Assembly (NCBI RefSeq): GCF_046540515.1 | Contig: NZ_JBKHFB010000001.1 | Coordinates: forward strand, 1 to 64,000 | Direction of reading: 5' to 3' | Length of the DNA stretch: 64,000 nucleotides | Origin: Guyparkeria sp046540515 | GTDB lineage: Bacteria > Pseudomonadota > Gammaproteobacteria > Halothiobacillales > Halothiobacillaceae | Shown: positions 6,828 through 15,370 of the stretch, one piece after another | Layout: the number at the start of each line of letters is the position of its first letter | Position numbering within the stretch: position 1 is the first letter of the stretch | The notes under the pieces: model-generated | What the model was told of the DNA's origin: nothing | Database searches by the model: none | The model's input: only the letters and a program-made list of their open reading frames with translations | Program-made: the position numbers and the translations under genes

Positions 6828-8705
6828 TTAGAGCTGGTAGGCAATCTCGAGGTGCCGTTGGAGCTTGCGGGCGATGCGGAAGGATTCCTTGAGAAGTCGC
6901 TGGGTCAGCCCGTCGAGTCGGTCCGGATCGATCAGGTTGTCGGGGGACTCGCCGCGCTGGATCTGTCCGTACTGGTGGCGCAGTCGTAGTCGCTGGATGA
7001 AGTCGTAGGCCGCGGTCAGGTCGTCGGCCGGCAGGGCGCGCTCGGGCACCAGGGCCAGACGCTGGTCGGTGCGCGTGGCCCCCGCGCCCTGAGCCAGCGC
7101 CTCGATCCGGGCGGCGTCGACGAACGGCGTGGCCCCATCGAGCTTGATGTCGATCCCCCGCTGGCTGCCACGCGTGCGGGTGCGAAAGCCGCCGAACAGG
7201 GTCAGCGGCGGCTGGTTTCGCAGGGCGTTGGCGGCAAGCTGGCGGCGGAAGCGGCTGTTCTTCCGTGCCGGTTCGCGCCAGGCGCTCGTCCATCGCTCGA
7301 ACAACGGGTCGCTGCCGGACAGGCCGCGTGCGTCGAAGAAGATGGTCGCCTTGAGCAGGTGTTCGGGCGTGCCCTGGTCGATCCAGCCGCGAAAGCGCTT
7401 GCCCCATTCGTCGAGCGAGAGGCACAGGTCCGGATTCCCGGCCATGATATTGCCCGGGCATAGCGGGTAGCCCAGCTCGTCGAGCGCCTCGTTGACGCGG
7501 CGGGCCAGCGGCAGCAGGTGACCGCGGGCGTCCTGCGGATCGATAGGCCCGGCGAAGACCAGTCCGTTGTCCTGGTCGGTCGCCAGGGTCTGCTCCGAGC
7601 GGGCCTCGCTGCCGAAGGTGAGCCAGCACCATTCCAGCTCGGCCGGCAGGGGCGCATCCTCGAAGGTCAACCCGATAACCCGCCGGGTGATCGCGTCGTT
7701 TATCCCGGACACGATGCGGCTGATCGGGGCGAACCCCGATCCGGATTCGAGCAGCGCACCGACGATGCCGGGTACCTCCTGGCGGATGCCTGCCAGCGCC
7801 TCGACGTCGCGGGCGCGGCTGATCCGCTGGTGCAACAGGCCCGGGGTCATGGCATTCACCCGGTAGAGCGCGCCCTCGTCGAGCACGCCCAGCGGCTCGT
7901 CGTGGCCCGTTTCGGTCACCAGCAGGTGATGAAAGCCGTGTTCGGCCAGGCTCACCGCCGCCTCGAGCACCGAAGTGTCCGCGTCGATGCCGACCGGGTC
8001 GCGGGTGGCGATCTCGGCAAGCGTGGTTTCCACCGGCCGGTTCAGGCCGCGGAAGGCCAGGTCGCGCAGCGTGGCGATACCGAAGCCGTCGGGTAGGCGT
8101 ACCAGCATGGCCTCGCCGCCGTGGGATTCGAGTGCGCGCGCCGCCTCGGCAAGCGGGGTGTCGCCTTCGAGCACCAGCGTGCGGGCGTCCATCCGGGCGC
8201 GAATCGGCGTGCTCGGGTCGAGCAGAGCGCCCGATCCCCCGGCGCCACCGTCAATTTCCTCGGCCACCGGCCCGCGGGTCAGCAGGTGGCCGATCCGACG
8301 GGTGCAGAAATCGTCGAAGGCCTCGCTCTCGCGCCGCAGCGCCTCGAAGGCAGCCTTGGGCAGCGCCACGGCCTGCCCCGGCTCGGCGACCACCTGGCGG
8401 GTGCTGACTGGCCGGCGCTCCATTAGCGCCCCCAGGGGAAAGCTGTCACCACGTCCCAGCGACCAGACCGGGTGGCCGTCGGAGCCGTCGACCAGGCCGT
8501 CCACCCGGCCGGAAAGCAGCACGAAAAACGTGTCGGGCGGCCCCATGCGCGGCTCGAGCAGCACTTCGCCCTGCGCGAGGCGACGGATGCGTGCCGCGGG
8601 GATCGACCGGCTCAGGATCTCCGGGTCGATGCGGTCGAACGGCGCGATCTCGCGCAAGGCAGCGAGGGCCTCGCGGGTGGCTTCGGTCGGATCGGGATCG
8701 CCCAT
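6828..8705 (-). CDS. cNMP-binding/CBS/DUF294 nucleotidyltransferase-like signalling protein
   Basis: A 625-residue cytosolic regulatory protein. Residues about 20-140 form a cyclic-nucleotide-binding-like beta roll. Residues 165-285 form a pair of CBS domains, which usually bind adenine nucleotides. Residues 330-480 are a DUF294 putative nucleotidyltransferase with GSEARSEQ at 365-372 and TDQDNG at 376-381; the D377-x-D379 pair fits a metal-binding site. The remainder is the DUF294 C-terminal helical domain. Proteins of this architecture are often encoded beside acetate permease and acetyl-CoA synthetase genes, which agrees with the symporter operon 380 bases downstream on the same strand. 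A role in controlling acetate uptake is inference; the enzymatic activity is unproven. Confidence 0.87.
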   Translation of the reverse strand: MGDPDPTEATREALAALREIAPFDRIDPEILSRSIPAARIRRLAQGEVLLEPRMGPPDTFFVLLSGRVDGLVDGSDGHPVWSLGRGDSFPLGALMERRPVSTRQVVAEPGQAVALPKAAFEALRRESEAFDDFCTRRIGHLLTRGPVAEEIDGGAGGSGALLDPSTPIRARMDARTLVLEGDTPLAEAARALESHGGEAMLVRLPDGFGIATLRDLAFRGLNRPVETTLAEIATRDPVGIDADTSVLEAAVSLAEHGFHHLLVTETGHDEPLGVLDEGALYRVNAMTPGLLHQRISRARDVEALAGIRQEVPGIVGALLESGSGFAPISRIVSGINDAITRRVIGLTFEDAPLPAELEWCWLTFGSEARSEQTLATDQDNGLVFAGPIDPQDARGHLLPLARRVNEALDELGYPLCPGNIMAGNPDLCLSLDEWGKRFRGWIDQGTPEHLLKATIFFDARGLSGSDPLFERWTSAWREPARKNSRFRRQLAANALRNQPPLTLFGGFRTRTRGSQRGIDIKLDGATPFVDAARIEALAQGAGATRTDQRLALVPERALPADDLTAAYDFIQRLRLRHQYGQIQRGESPDNLIDPDRLDGLTQRLLKESFRIARKLQRHLEIAYQL

Positions 8706-8778
8706 GGTGACTCCGGGGGTGGTTGGACGGCTATGCTCGAACGGGCATGAATGTCACAACCATAGCGGAGGTTTTGCC

Positions 8779-9294
8779 ATGAGGGGAGTGTCGATTGGCC
8801 GCCTGCTGGCGCCGGCATTGATTCTGTGCAGCAGCGCGGTGGCGGCGGAGAACGCCGATGGCGCCGGCGACGTGGTCACCAGCGACCGGATCGGGATGGG
8901 GCTGGCCGCGGCCATCGCCGAGGAGGCGGTGGCCGCCTGCACGGAGAACGGCTACGCGGTCACCGCGGTGGTGGTCGACCCGTCGGGCGATCCGCAGGTG
9001 ATGATGCGCGCTACCCATGCCCCGCGGTTCACTCGCCAGATCGCCACGGACAAGGCCCGGGCCGTGATCCTGGCCGGGATCGATTCGGGGGCGTTTCGCG
9101 CCAACCGCGAGGACATCCGGATGGAGATGAACCACGTCGACGGCATCCTCGTGCTCGACGGGGCGGTGGCGATCGAATCGGCCGGTTCGACCATCGGTGC
9201 GCTGGGGGTCAGTGGTGCCCCGGGTGGGGACAAGGATGCCGACTGCGCCCGGGAGGCGCTCGAGGTGCACTACGACCGCTTGCAACTGCGTTGA
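8779..9294 (+). CDS. Secreted GlcG/HbpS-like (DUF336) protein
   Basis: A 171-residue protein with an N-terminal signal peptide (hydrophobic stretch about 8-22, ending SSAVAAE). The mature part resembles the heme-degrading GlcG/HbpS family: a long helix (AAAIAEEAVAACTENGYAVTAVVVDPSGDPQ), then the A-x-x-KA region and the glycine-rich segment STIGALGVSGAPGGDKD near the end. HbpS-type members bind haem or corrinoids and can work as extracellular sensors, but the ligand here is unknown. The start at 8779 follows GGAG and is favoured over a much longer in-frame extension that runs antisense through the DUF294 gene. It is divergent from that gene, with only about 70 bases between. Confidence 0.82.
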   Translation: MRGVSIGRLLAPALILCSSAVAAENADGAGDVVTSDRIGMGLAAAIAEEAVAACTENGYAVTAVVVDPSGDPQVMMRATHAPRFTRQIATDKARAVILAGIDSGAFRANREDIRMEMNHVDGILVLDGAVAIESAGSTIGALGVSGAPGGDKDADCAREALEVHYDRLQLR

Positions 9295-9309
9295 CGAGGC
9301 CGGTCGACG

Positions 9310-10200
9310 TCAGCCGTCGATGGGGCAGGGGAACTCGCCGCGCTCGATCTGTACCGTGGCGTGGTCGATGCCGAAGCGCTCCCGGAGGTCGTTCTGCAGC
9401 TCGCGCAGGAACGTGTCGCCCTCGACGGGCGGCTCGGGCATGACCAGGTGCACGCTCAGGGCCGTCTGACGCGTGGACAGGGCCCAGACGTGCAGGTGGT
9501 GGTAGTCGGTCACGCCGGGCATGGCGGCGAGATGCCGCCCGACCTGGTCGAGATCGACCTCTTCCGGCACCCCGTGCATGACCAGTTGCAGCGAGCGGCG
9601 CACGAGACCGAGCGCCGGGACCAGGATGACCAGGCTGACGAGAATGCTCAGCAGCGGATCGACCAGCGCGAATCCGGTGAGCAGCACGATCAGGCCGGAG
9701 ATGGCGACGGCAACCGAGACGGCCGCGTCGGCGGCCATGTGCAGGAAGGCGCCGCGCAGGTTGAGGTCATGCTTCTGTCCCGAGAGCAGCAGCCAGGCGG
9801 TGGCGGTGTTGACCACCACGCCGGCCAGCGCCACCCCGATGACGAGCGCCCCGTGCACCGCCGGCGGGTCGGCCAGCCGCATGCCCGCCTCCCACAGGAT
9901 CCACAGCGAGACCAGTGCCAGCGTCACGCCGTTGATCAATGCGGCGAGCAGGGTGCTGCTGCCCAATCCGTAGCTGAACTGGCGCGAGGCGACGCGGCGG
10001 GTCAGGCGGTTGGCACCCCAGGCCAGCACCAGCCCCAGCACGTCGCCAAGGTTGTGCGCCGCGTCGGCCAGCAGGGCCATCGAGTGCCCGAGCACTCCGG
10101 CCACCGCCTCGACGATGACGAAGGCCAGGTTGAGAACAATGCCGATCCCCAGCGCCCGGCCGGCGGCATCGGTGGCATCGTGGTGGTGATGGGCGTGCAT
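9310..10200 (-). CDS. Cation diffusion facilitator (CDF) metal exporter
   Basis: A 296-residue inner-membrane proton/metal antiporter, most likely exporting zinc or a related divalent metal. There are six predicted helices and a histidine-rich N-terminus (HAHHHH). Helix 2 carries the metal-site pattern ADAAHNLGD and helix 5 the pattern HMAADAAVS, the paired H/D sites of zinc-type CDF proteins such as ZitB/CzcD. A cytoplasmic ferredoxin-like domain follows (about 205-290). The gene is convergent with the DUF336 gene, 15 bases away, and appears monocistronic. Metal specificity is an inference from motif type. Confidence 0.92.
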   Translation of the reverse strand: MHAHHHHDATDAAGRALGIGIVLNLAFVIVEAVAGVLGHSMALLADAAHNLGDVLGLVLAWGANRLTRRVASRQFSYGLGSSTLLAALINGVTLALVSLWILWEAGMRLADPPAVHGALVIGVALAGVVVNTATAWLLLSGQKHDLNLRGAFLHMAADAAVSVAVAISGLIVLLTGFALVDPLLSILVSLVILVPALGLVRRSLQLVMHGVPEEVDLDQVGRHLAAMPGVTDYHHLHVWALSTRQTALSVHLVMPEPPVEGDTFLRELQNDLRERFGIDHATVQIERGEFPCPIDG

Positions 10201-10586
10201 GGCTGAACCTTAGCAGGCGGCCGTGCCGTCGGGCAGAGCGGCCCGTGACGGGGTTGTCTGAAGAGGCCAGAAGTCAGAGATGAGAGGTCAGATCACGCGG
10301 CTCGAGGTCGAACGCGAAAAGCGGGTAGGGCCTCGCCTCGCCGGCAGACCCTCCACAGACGAAGCGCAGCCATTGTGGGAGCTTGCCCTGCAAGCGAAAC
10401 GCGCCAACGGCGCGTGTTCCGGCGTCGGTCGGCAGGGTGGTTGGTGGGAACGGGGCGGCCGCGGACGCGGCCTTCGCGGGCGTGGCTCGCTTGTTCGGAG
10501 GCATAGAATCTCCCACAGAGAGCAGTGGCGCCGTCGTCACCTGGTAGCTCGAAGGGCGCTTGAAGCACGCCTTCGGCAGGGGTGGT
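10201..10586. other. Intergenic region carrying a REP/BIME-like element
   Basis: About 385 bases without a credible gene, between the leftward CDF gene and the end of the leftward thioredoxin gene. The central part (10374-10517) is bracketed by two inverted copies of TGTGGGAG and contains several short strong hairpins. It is described separately as a repeat. Confidence 0.6.
10374..10517. repeat. REP/BIME-like palindromic element pair
   Basis: TGTGGGAG at 10374-10381 (plus) and its reverse complement CTCCCACA at 10510-10517 face each other. The first copy is followed by hairpin GCTTGC/GCAAGC (10381-10395) and ACGCGCC/GGCGCGT (10399-10415); the second is associated with hairpin GGCCGCG/CGCGGCC (10457-10472). 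A TGTGGGAGC head followed by a GC-rich hairpin resembles known pseudomonad-type REP sequences. No second occurrence was noticed in this window. Confidence 0.55.
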
Positions 10587-11450
10587 TTAGTGCAGCAGGC
10601 CGAACATCTTGCGGCGGTACTGGCGGGTGAGCGGGTGTTCGGCACCGAGCAGCTCGAACAGGTCGATCAGGCCGCGCCGGCCGGCATCGTCGTTGTAGGA
10701 ACGGTCGCGCAGCATCATCTGGTAATACTGCTCCATCGCCTCCTCGATGTCGTTGCGCATGGCGAGCTTGGCGGCCAGCGCCTCGCGGGCCTCGCAATCC
10801 TTCGGGTCTTTCTCGATGCGGGCGCGCAGCTCGTCCTCGGGCGGGCCGGACTGGGCCGATCGCGCCATGCCGATACGGGCCTTGAACGACTTGACGTCGT
10901 CGCGCGTGGCTGCGTCGACCGGCAGTGATTCGAGGATTTCCCAGGCCTGGTCGAGGTCGCCCTGCTCGGCGATCACGTCGGCGATGTCGAGCAGCACCTC
11001 GACGTTGCCCGGCTCCTGCTGGTTGGCCTGCTTGAGCATGTCCAGGGCCTGCTCGATGGCCCCGGCAGCACGCACCTGCTGGGCCTCGCGGCGCAGCTTG
11101 TCGATCTCGGAGAGCACGTGGCGACCGATGAACTCGCGAATCTGCCCCTCGGGCAACGCGCCCTGGAACTGATCGACCGGACGCCCGCCGACGAACATCA
11201 TGACCGTGGGCAGGCTGCGCACGCCGAACTGCTGGGCGAGTTCCTGCTCGGCCTCGGTGTCGATCTTGGCCAGTTTCACCTGGCCGTCCATGCCCTCGAC
11301 GATCTGCGAGAGAAGCGGCATCAACTGGCGGCAGGGGCCGCACCATTCCGCCCAGAAGTCGACCAGCACCGGTGTCTCCCGGGAGGCTTCCACCACCTGG
11401 TCGTGGAATGTCTGGGCGGTGACGGAATAGACGTGCGCGCTGTCGCTCAT
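10587..11450 (-). CDS. cnoX: Thioredoxin-fold co-chaperone CnoX (YbbN)
   Basis: A 287-residue cytosolic protein with an N-terminal thioredoxin domain (1-110) and a C-terminal helical TPR-like part (about 120-287). CnoX proteins hold unfolded proteins for GroEL and protect them from oxidation. The redox site here is WCGPC (C37 and C40), a canonical reducing thioredoxin motif, unlike E. coli YbbN, whose motif is degenerate; real disulfide reductase activity is therefore plausible. The start at 11450 was chosen because the thioredoxin fold begins there; the open frame extends far upstream, antisense through parE, which is not credible. The gene is divergent from parE, with about 255 bases between. 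Confidence 0.9.
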   Translation of the reverse strand: MSDSAHVYSVTAQTFHDQVVEASRETPVLVDFWAEWCGPCRQLMPLLSQIVEGMDGQVKLAKIDTEAEQELAQQFGVRSLPTVMMFVGGRPVDQFQGALPEGQIREFIGRHVLSEIDKLRREAQQVRAAGAIEQALDMLKQANQQEPGNVEVLLDIADVIAEQGDLDQAWEILESLPVDAATRDDVKSFKARIGMARSAQSGPPEDELRARIEKDPKDCEAREALAAKLAMRNDIEEAMEQYYQMMLRDRSYNDDAGRRGLIDLFELLGAEHPLTRQYRRKMFGLLH

Positions 11451-11705
11451 GGTCGGATGATCCTCGTGGGTGTTGGTTCGGCTGCGCCTCGACATGGTGG
11501 TGGCCGGGCGGATTTTCAAGAGAGGGTCTGCATGGTTGGGGCGTGGCCGAGCCCGGGTGGGCCTCATCGGCCACCGCGCCGGTGTCAGGCCCCGGGCGGG
11601 CGTGTACACTTTGCGGCGGGCCGCGACGGCCGGCTCCCAGCGCCGCGCCGGTGATCCAGTGGGCCCCCGCGGCACCGACAATCTTAGGGAATGCACGGTT
11701 GATCT

Positions 11706-13610
11706 ATGGCTGAACGATCCGATTACACCGCCGGCTCGATCGAGGTGCTCACCGGCCTCGATCCGGTCAGGAAGCGCCCGGGCATGTACACCGATACCAC
11801 CCGGCCCAACCACCTGGCCCAGGAGGTGATCGACAACAGCGTCGACGAGGCGATCAGCGGCCACGCGAGCGCGATCGACGTGGTCGTCCACGAGGACGGC
11901 GCGCTGACGGTCTCCGACGACGGGCGCGGCATGCCGGTGGACATCCATCCCGAGCACGGTATCTCCGGGGTGGAGCTGATCCTCACCCGCCTGCACGCCG
12001 GCGGCAAGTTTTCCGACAAGTCCTACCAGTTCTCCGGCGGCCTGCACGGCGTGGGCGTGTCGGTGGTCAATGCGCTCTCCGACCGGCTGGTCGTGGATAT
12101 CAAGCGCGACGGCAAGCTGCACCGGATCGAGTTCGCCCACGGCGAGGTCACCCGGCCCCTGGAGGTGATCGACACGGTCGGCAAGCGCAACACCGGCACC
12201 ACGCTGACCTTCTGGCCGGATATCAGCTACTTCGACCAGCCACGCTTCAACATGGCCCGCCTGCGTCACGTGCTGCGCGCCAAGGCCGTGCTCTGCCCGG
12301 GGCTCAAGGTCAGCCTCACCGACCAGGCCTCGGGCGAGCGCGAGGACTGGTGCTACGCCGACGGGCTGCGCGACTACCTGCTCGAGAGCGTGGCCGACCA
12401 GGAGGTGCTTCCCGCCGAGGGATTCGTCGGCCACATGAAGGCACCCGACGGCGGGCGCGCGCAGGAAGTCGCCTGGGCGGTGGTCTGGGCGACCGAGCCG
12501 GGCGAGGGGCTCACCGAAAGCTACGTCAACCTGATCCCTACCCTGCAGGGCGGCACGCACGTCAACGGCCTGCGCCAGGGGCTGACAGAGGCGATCCGCG
12601 AGTTCTGCGAGTTCCGCAGCCTCTTGCCCCGCGGCGTGCGCCTCTCGCCGGAGGATGTCTTCGACCGGGTGCGCTTCGTGCTCTCGGCCAAGCTGCACGA
12701 CCCGCAGTTCGCCGGCCAGACCAAGGAACGCCTGTCCTCGCGCGAATCGGCGACCTTCATCAGCGGCGTGGTCAAGGACGCGCTGTCGCTGTACCTCAAC
12801 CAGCATCCCGACATCGGCGAGCGGATCGCCGCGATCGCGATCGAGTCGGCGCAGAGCCGCATCAGGAGCGAGAAGAAGGTCGCCCGCAAGCGCGTGACCA
12901 GCGGCCCGGCGCTGCCCGGAAAGCTGGCCGATTGCGCCTCCACCGACCTCTCGCGCACCGAGCTGTTCCTGGTGGAGGGCGATTCGGCCGGCGGCTCGGC
13001 CAAGCAGGCCCGCGACCGCGACTTCCAGGCGATCATGCCCCTGCGCGGCAAGATCCTGAACACCTGGGAGACCGACCCCGGCCAGGTGCTGGCAAGCCAG
13101 GAAGTGCACGATATCGCCGTGGCTCTCGGCCTCGAGCCGGGCTCGAACGATCTCTCCAAGCTGCGCTACGGCAAGGTCTGCATCCTGGCTGACGCCGACT
13201 CGGACGGCCTGCACATCGCCACCTTGCTCTCGGCCCTGTTCCTGCGTCACTTCCCGGCGCTGGTGGATGCCGGGCATGTCTTCGTGGCCATGCCGCCGCT
13301 GTACCGCGTCGACATGGGCAAGGAGACCTTCTACGCGCTGGACGAGCACGAACGCGACGGCATCATCGATCGCCTCGAGGCGGAAAAGCGTCGCGGCAAG
13401 ATCCAGGTGACCCGCTTCAAGGGCCTGGGCGAGATGAACCCGGTGCAGCTGCGCGAATCGACCCTTGCCCCGGCCACGCGCCGGCTGGTGCAGCTCAAGG
13501 TGGAGGGTGACGACACCATCGAGGTCTTCGACATGCTGCTGGCCAAGAAGCGCGCCGCCGACCGGCGCGCCTGGCTGGAACGCAACGGCGATCTCGCCGA
13601 GGTGGTATAG
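11706..13610 (+). CDS. parE: DNA topoisomerase IV subunit B (ParE)
   Basis: ATPase subunit of topoisomerase IV, which decatenates daughter chromosomes and relaxes supercoils together with ParC. The 634 residues match E. coli ParE (630). The GHKL ATPase domain shows EVIDNSVDEA, SDDGRGMPVD and GGLHGVGVSVVNALS. The C-terminal TOPRIM domain shows LVEGDSAGGSAKQARDR and the metal-binding DADSDG. Its short length, lacking the GyrB insertion, separates it from gyrase B. It heads a probable four-gene run with tamA only 5 bases downstream. parC is not in this window. Confidence 0.95.
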   Translation: MAERSDYTAGSIEVLTGLDPVRKRPGMYTDTTRPNHLAQEVIDNSVDEAISGHASAIDVVVHEDGALTVSDDGRGMPVDIHPEHGISGVELILTRLHAGGKFSDKSYQFSGGLHGVGVSVVNALSDRLVVDIKRDGKLHRIEFAHGEVTRPLEVIDTVGKRNTGTTLTFWPDISYFDQPRFNMARLRHVLRAKAVLCPGLKVSLTDQASGEREDWCYADGLRDYLLESVADQEVLPAEGFVGHMKAPDGGRAQEVAWAVVWATEPGEGLTESYVNLIPTLQGGTHVNGLRQGLTEAIREFCEFRSLLPRGVRLSPEDVFDRVRFVLSAKLHDPQFAGQTKERLSSRESATFISGVVKDALSLYLNQHPDIGERIAAIAIESAQSRIRSEKKVARKRVTSGPALPGKLADCASTDLSRTELFLVEGDSAGGSAKQARDRDFQAIMPLRGKILNTWETDPGQVLASQEVHDIAVALGLEPGSNDLSKLRYGKVCILADADSDGLHIATLLSALFLRHFPALVDAGHVFVAMPPLYRVDMGKETFYALDEHERDGIIDRLEAEKRRGKIQVTRFKGLGEMNPVQLRESTLAPATRRLVQLKVEGDDTIEVFDMLLAKKRAADRRAWLERNGDLAEVV

Positions 13611-13615
13611 CTCCC

Positions 13616-15370
13616 ATGGCGGACTGGCCGGCCCGGGGGCACCTCATCCGGCGCAGCCTGCTCGCCGGGTGGCTGTTCGTGGCCCCCGCCGGCGCCCATG
13701 CTGCCCCGAATCTCCAGCTCACCGGGCTGGAAGAGGTCGACCTGATCACCAACGTCGGCCTGTCGGTTCCCCGGGTGACCTTCTCCTGCAACGCCAGCAC
13801 CGCGCAGATCCGGCGCTATGTGGATGCCGCGGCCCGCGCCGCCGAAGAGGCCCTGCAGGCCTATGGCTACTTCAATGCGCGTATCGAGGGACGCATCGAT
13901 GTGCGCGACGATTGTCGCGACCCGGCGCTGCATGTCGAGAAAGGGCCCGTCACCACGGTCCGGTCGGTGGAGATCGACCTGGCCGACAGCATCGAGTCGA
14001 TCGAGTCGGTCCGCAGCTTCGTCGAGGAGAACCGCCCCGAAGTCGGTGCGCCGCTCGACCAGGCGGCCTACGATGCCTTGCGCGACGGGCTGCTCACCCG
14101 CGTGCAGCGTCTCGGCTACCTCGATGCCCGCTTCTCCCGCCACGAGATCCGGGTCGATCCCGAGGAGCAGGCCGCCGACATCGCCCTGGCGCTCGAGGCG
14201 GGGGGGCGCTACCGCTTCGGCGAGCTGGACATCGAGCAGACGGTCCTGAACCCCGAACTGGCGCGCAAAATGGCGGGCGTGGAGCGGGGCGCGCCGTATA
14301 CCAGCCGAAACCTGCTGTCGATCAACCAGAACTTGAGTGGCGCCGAGTACTTCGATTCGGTCTCGGTCCGGCCCGACCTGGACCGGCGGGAGGATCTCGC
14401 AGTGCCGGTGGATGTCGTCGCCCGCCGGAGTCCGCGCACCTCCTGGGAGTTGCGCGCCGGCTACGCGACCGACGTCGGTCCGCGGGTGGGCGCGAACGTC
14501 AAGCGTCGCTACGTCAACAAGCGCGGGCATCGCTGGGCCGCGCGGACCCAGCTGTCCGCCATCGAGCAGCGGCTGAACACCAGCTACAGCATCCCCCGTT
14601 CGGCCGATCCGCTTCGCGAGCGCTACGACATCTACGCCCGGGTCACGCGGCACGACAACAACTCGATCGTGACCACCGAAGCGGCGAGCGGGGTGCAGTG
14701 GGTGCGCGAAACGGACCGCTGGACGCGGTCGCTGTTCACGGAATACCTGCTCGACCGCACGCGCTACGGTGACAATCCGGCCGAGTCCCAGGGCTTTGCC
14801 GTCGTCGGCGGTCGGCTGGGCTACGACGGGCTGGACGACCCCCTGTTCCCGACCCGGGGCGTGGTGTTCGATGTCTCGCTGCAAGGGGCGGCCGAGCCGG
14901 TGTTATCCGCCGCGAACTTCGTTCGCGCCCGGGGCCTGGTCGGCGGCTACCATTCCCTGGGACGCTGGATCTTCGCCGGCCGGGCGGAGGCCGGCGTGAT
15001 CAGCACCGACGACTTCGATTCGATCCCTCGTTCCCTGCGCTTCTTCACGGGCGGGGACCGCTCCGTGCGCGGTTACGACTACGAATCGCTCTCGCCGCGT
15101 GACGAGGAGGGCACCCGTACCGGGGGCAAGTATCTCCTCGTCGGCAGCCTCGAGGCCATGCATCCCGTGGTCGGTGACGACTGGTACCTGGCCGGCTTCG
15201 TCGATACCGGCAATGCCTACACCGACCCGGAGGCCGATCTGAAGACCGGTGCGGGGGTCGGGGTGCGCTGGCGCTCGCCGGTGGGCATGGTGCGGCTGGA
15301 CGTCGCCCAGCCGCTCGACGGTTCGGGTGGCCTGCCGCGCCTGCACCTCGGCCTGGGAGCGGCGTTCTGA
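13616..15370 (+). CDS. tamA: Outer-membrane assembly factor TamA (Omp85 family)
   Basis: Outer-membrane beta-barrel protein of the translocation and assembly module, which with TamB helps autotransporters and other envelope components reach the outer membrane. The 584 residues are close to E. coli TamA (577). An N-terminal signal peptide (about 1-29, ending GAHA) is followed by POTRA-type domains (about 30-270) and a C-terminal barrel (about 280-584). The barrel includes the Omp85 signature VRGYDY after GGDRS. The chain ends in phenylalanine, as outer-membrane barrels usually do. The stop overlaps the tamB start by one base, indicating translational coupling. Confidence 0.93.
   Translation: MADWPARGHLIRRSLLAGWLFVAPAGAHAAPNLQLTGLEEVDLITNVGLSVPRVTFSCNASTAQIRRYVDAAARAAEEALQAYGYFNARIEGRIDVRDDCRDPALHVEKGPVTTVRSVEIDLADSIESIESVRSFVEENRPEVGAPLDQAAYDALRDGLLTRVQRLGYLDARFSRHEIRVDPEEQAADIALALEAGGRYRFGELDIEQTVLNPELARKMAGVERGAPYTSRNLLSINQNLSGAEYFDSVSVRPDLDRREDLAVPVDVVARRSPRTSWELRAGYATDVGPRVGANVKRRYVNKRGHRWAARTQLSAIEQRLNTSYSIPRSADPLRERYDIYARVTRHDNNSIVTTEAASGVQWVRETDRWTRSLFTEYLLDRTRYGDNPAESQGFAVVGGRLGYDGLDDPLFPTRGVVFDVSLQGAAEPVLSAANFVRARGLVGGYHSLGRWIFAGRAEAGVISTDDFDSIPRSLRFFTGGDRSVRGYDYESLSPRDEEGTRTGGKYLLVGSLEAMHPVVGDDWYLAGFVDTGNAYTDPEADLKTGAGVGVRWRSPVGMVRLDVAQPLDGSGGLPRLHLGLGAAF

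Noticed and set aside
6661..7632. Minus-strand open frame of 323 codons overlapping the DUF294 gene in another frame
   Set aside because: Arg/Pro-rich translation with no domain, sharing the strand with a well-supported gene in a different frame.
11451..13349. N-terminal extension of the thioredoxin gene through the parE region
   Set aside because: The added sequence is antisense to parE and lacks homology; thioredoxin conservation begins at 11450.
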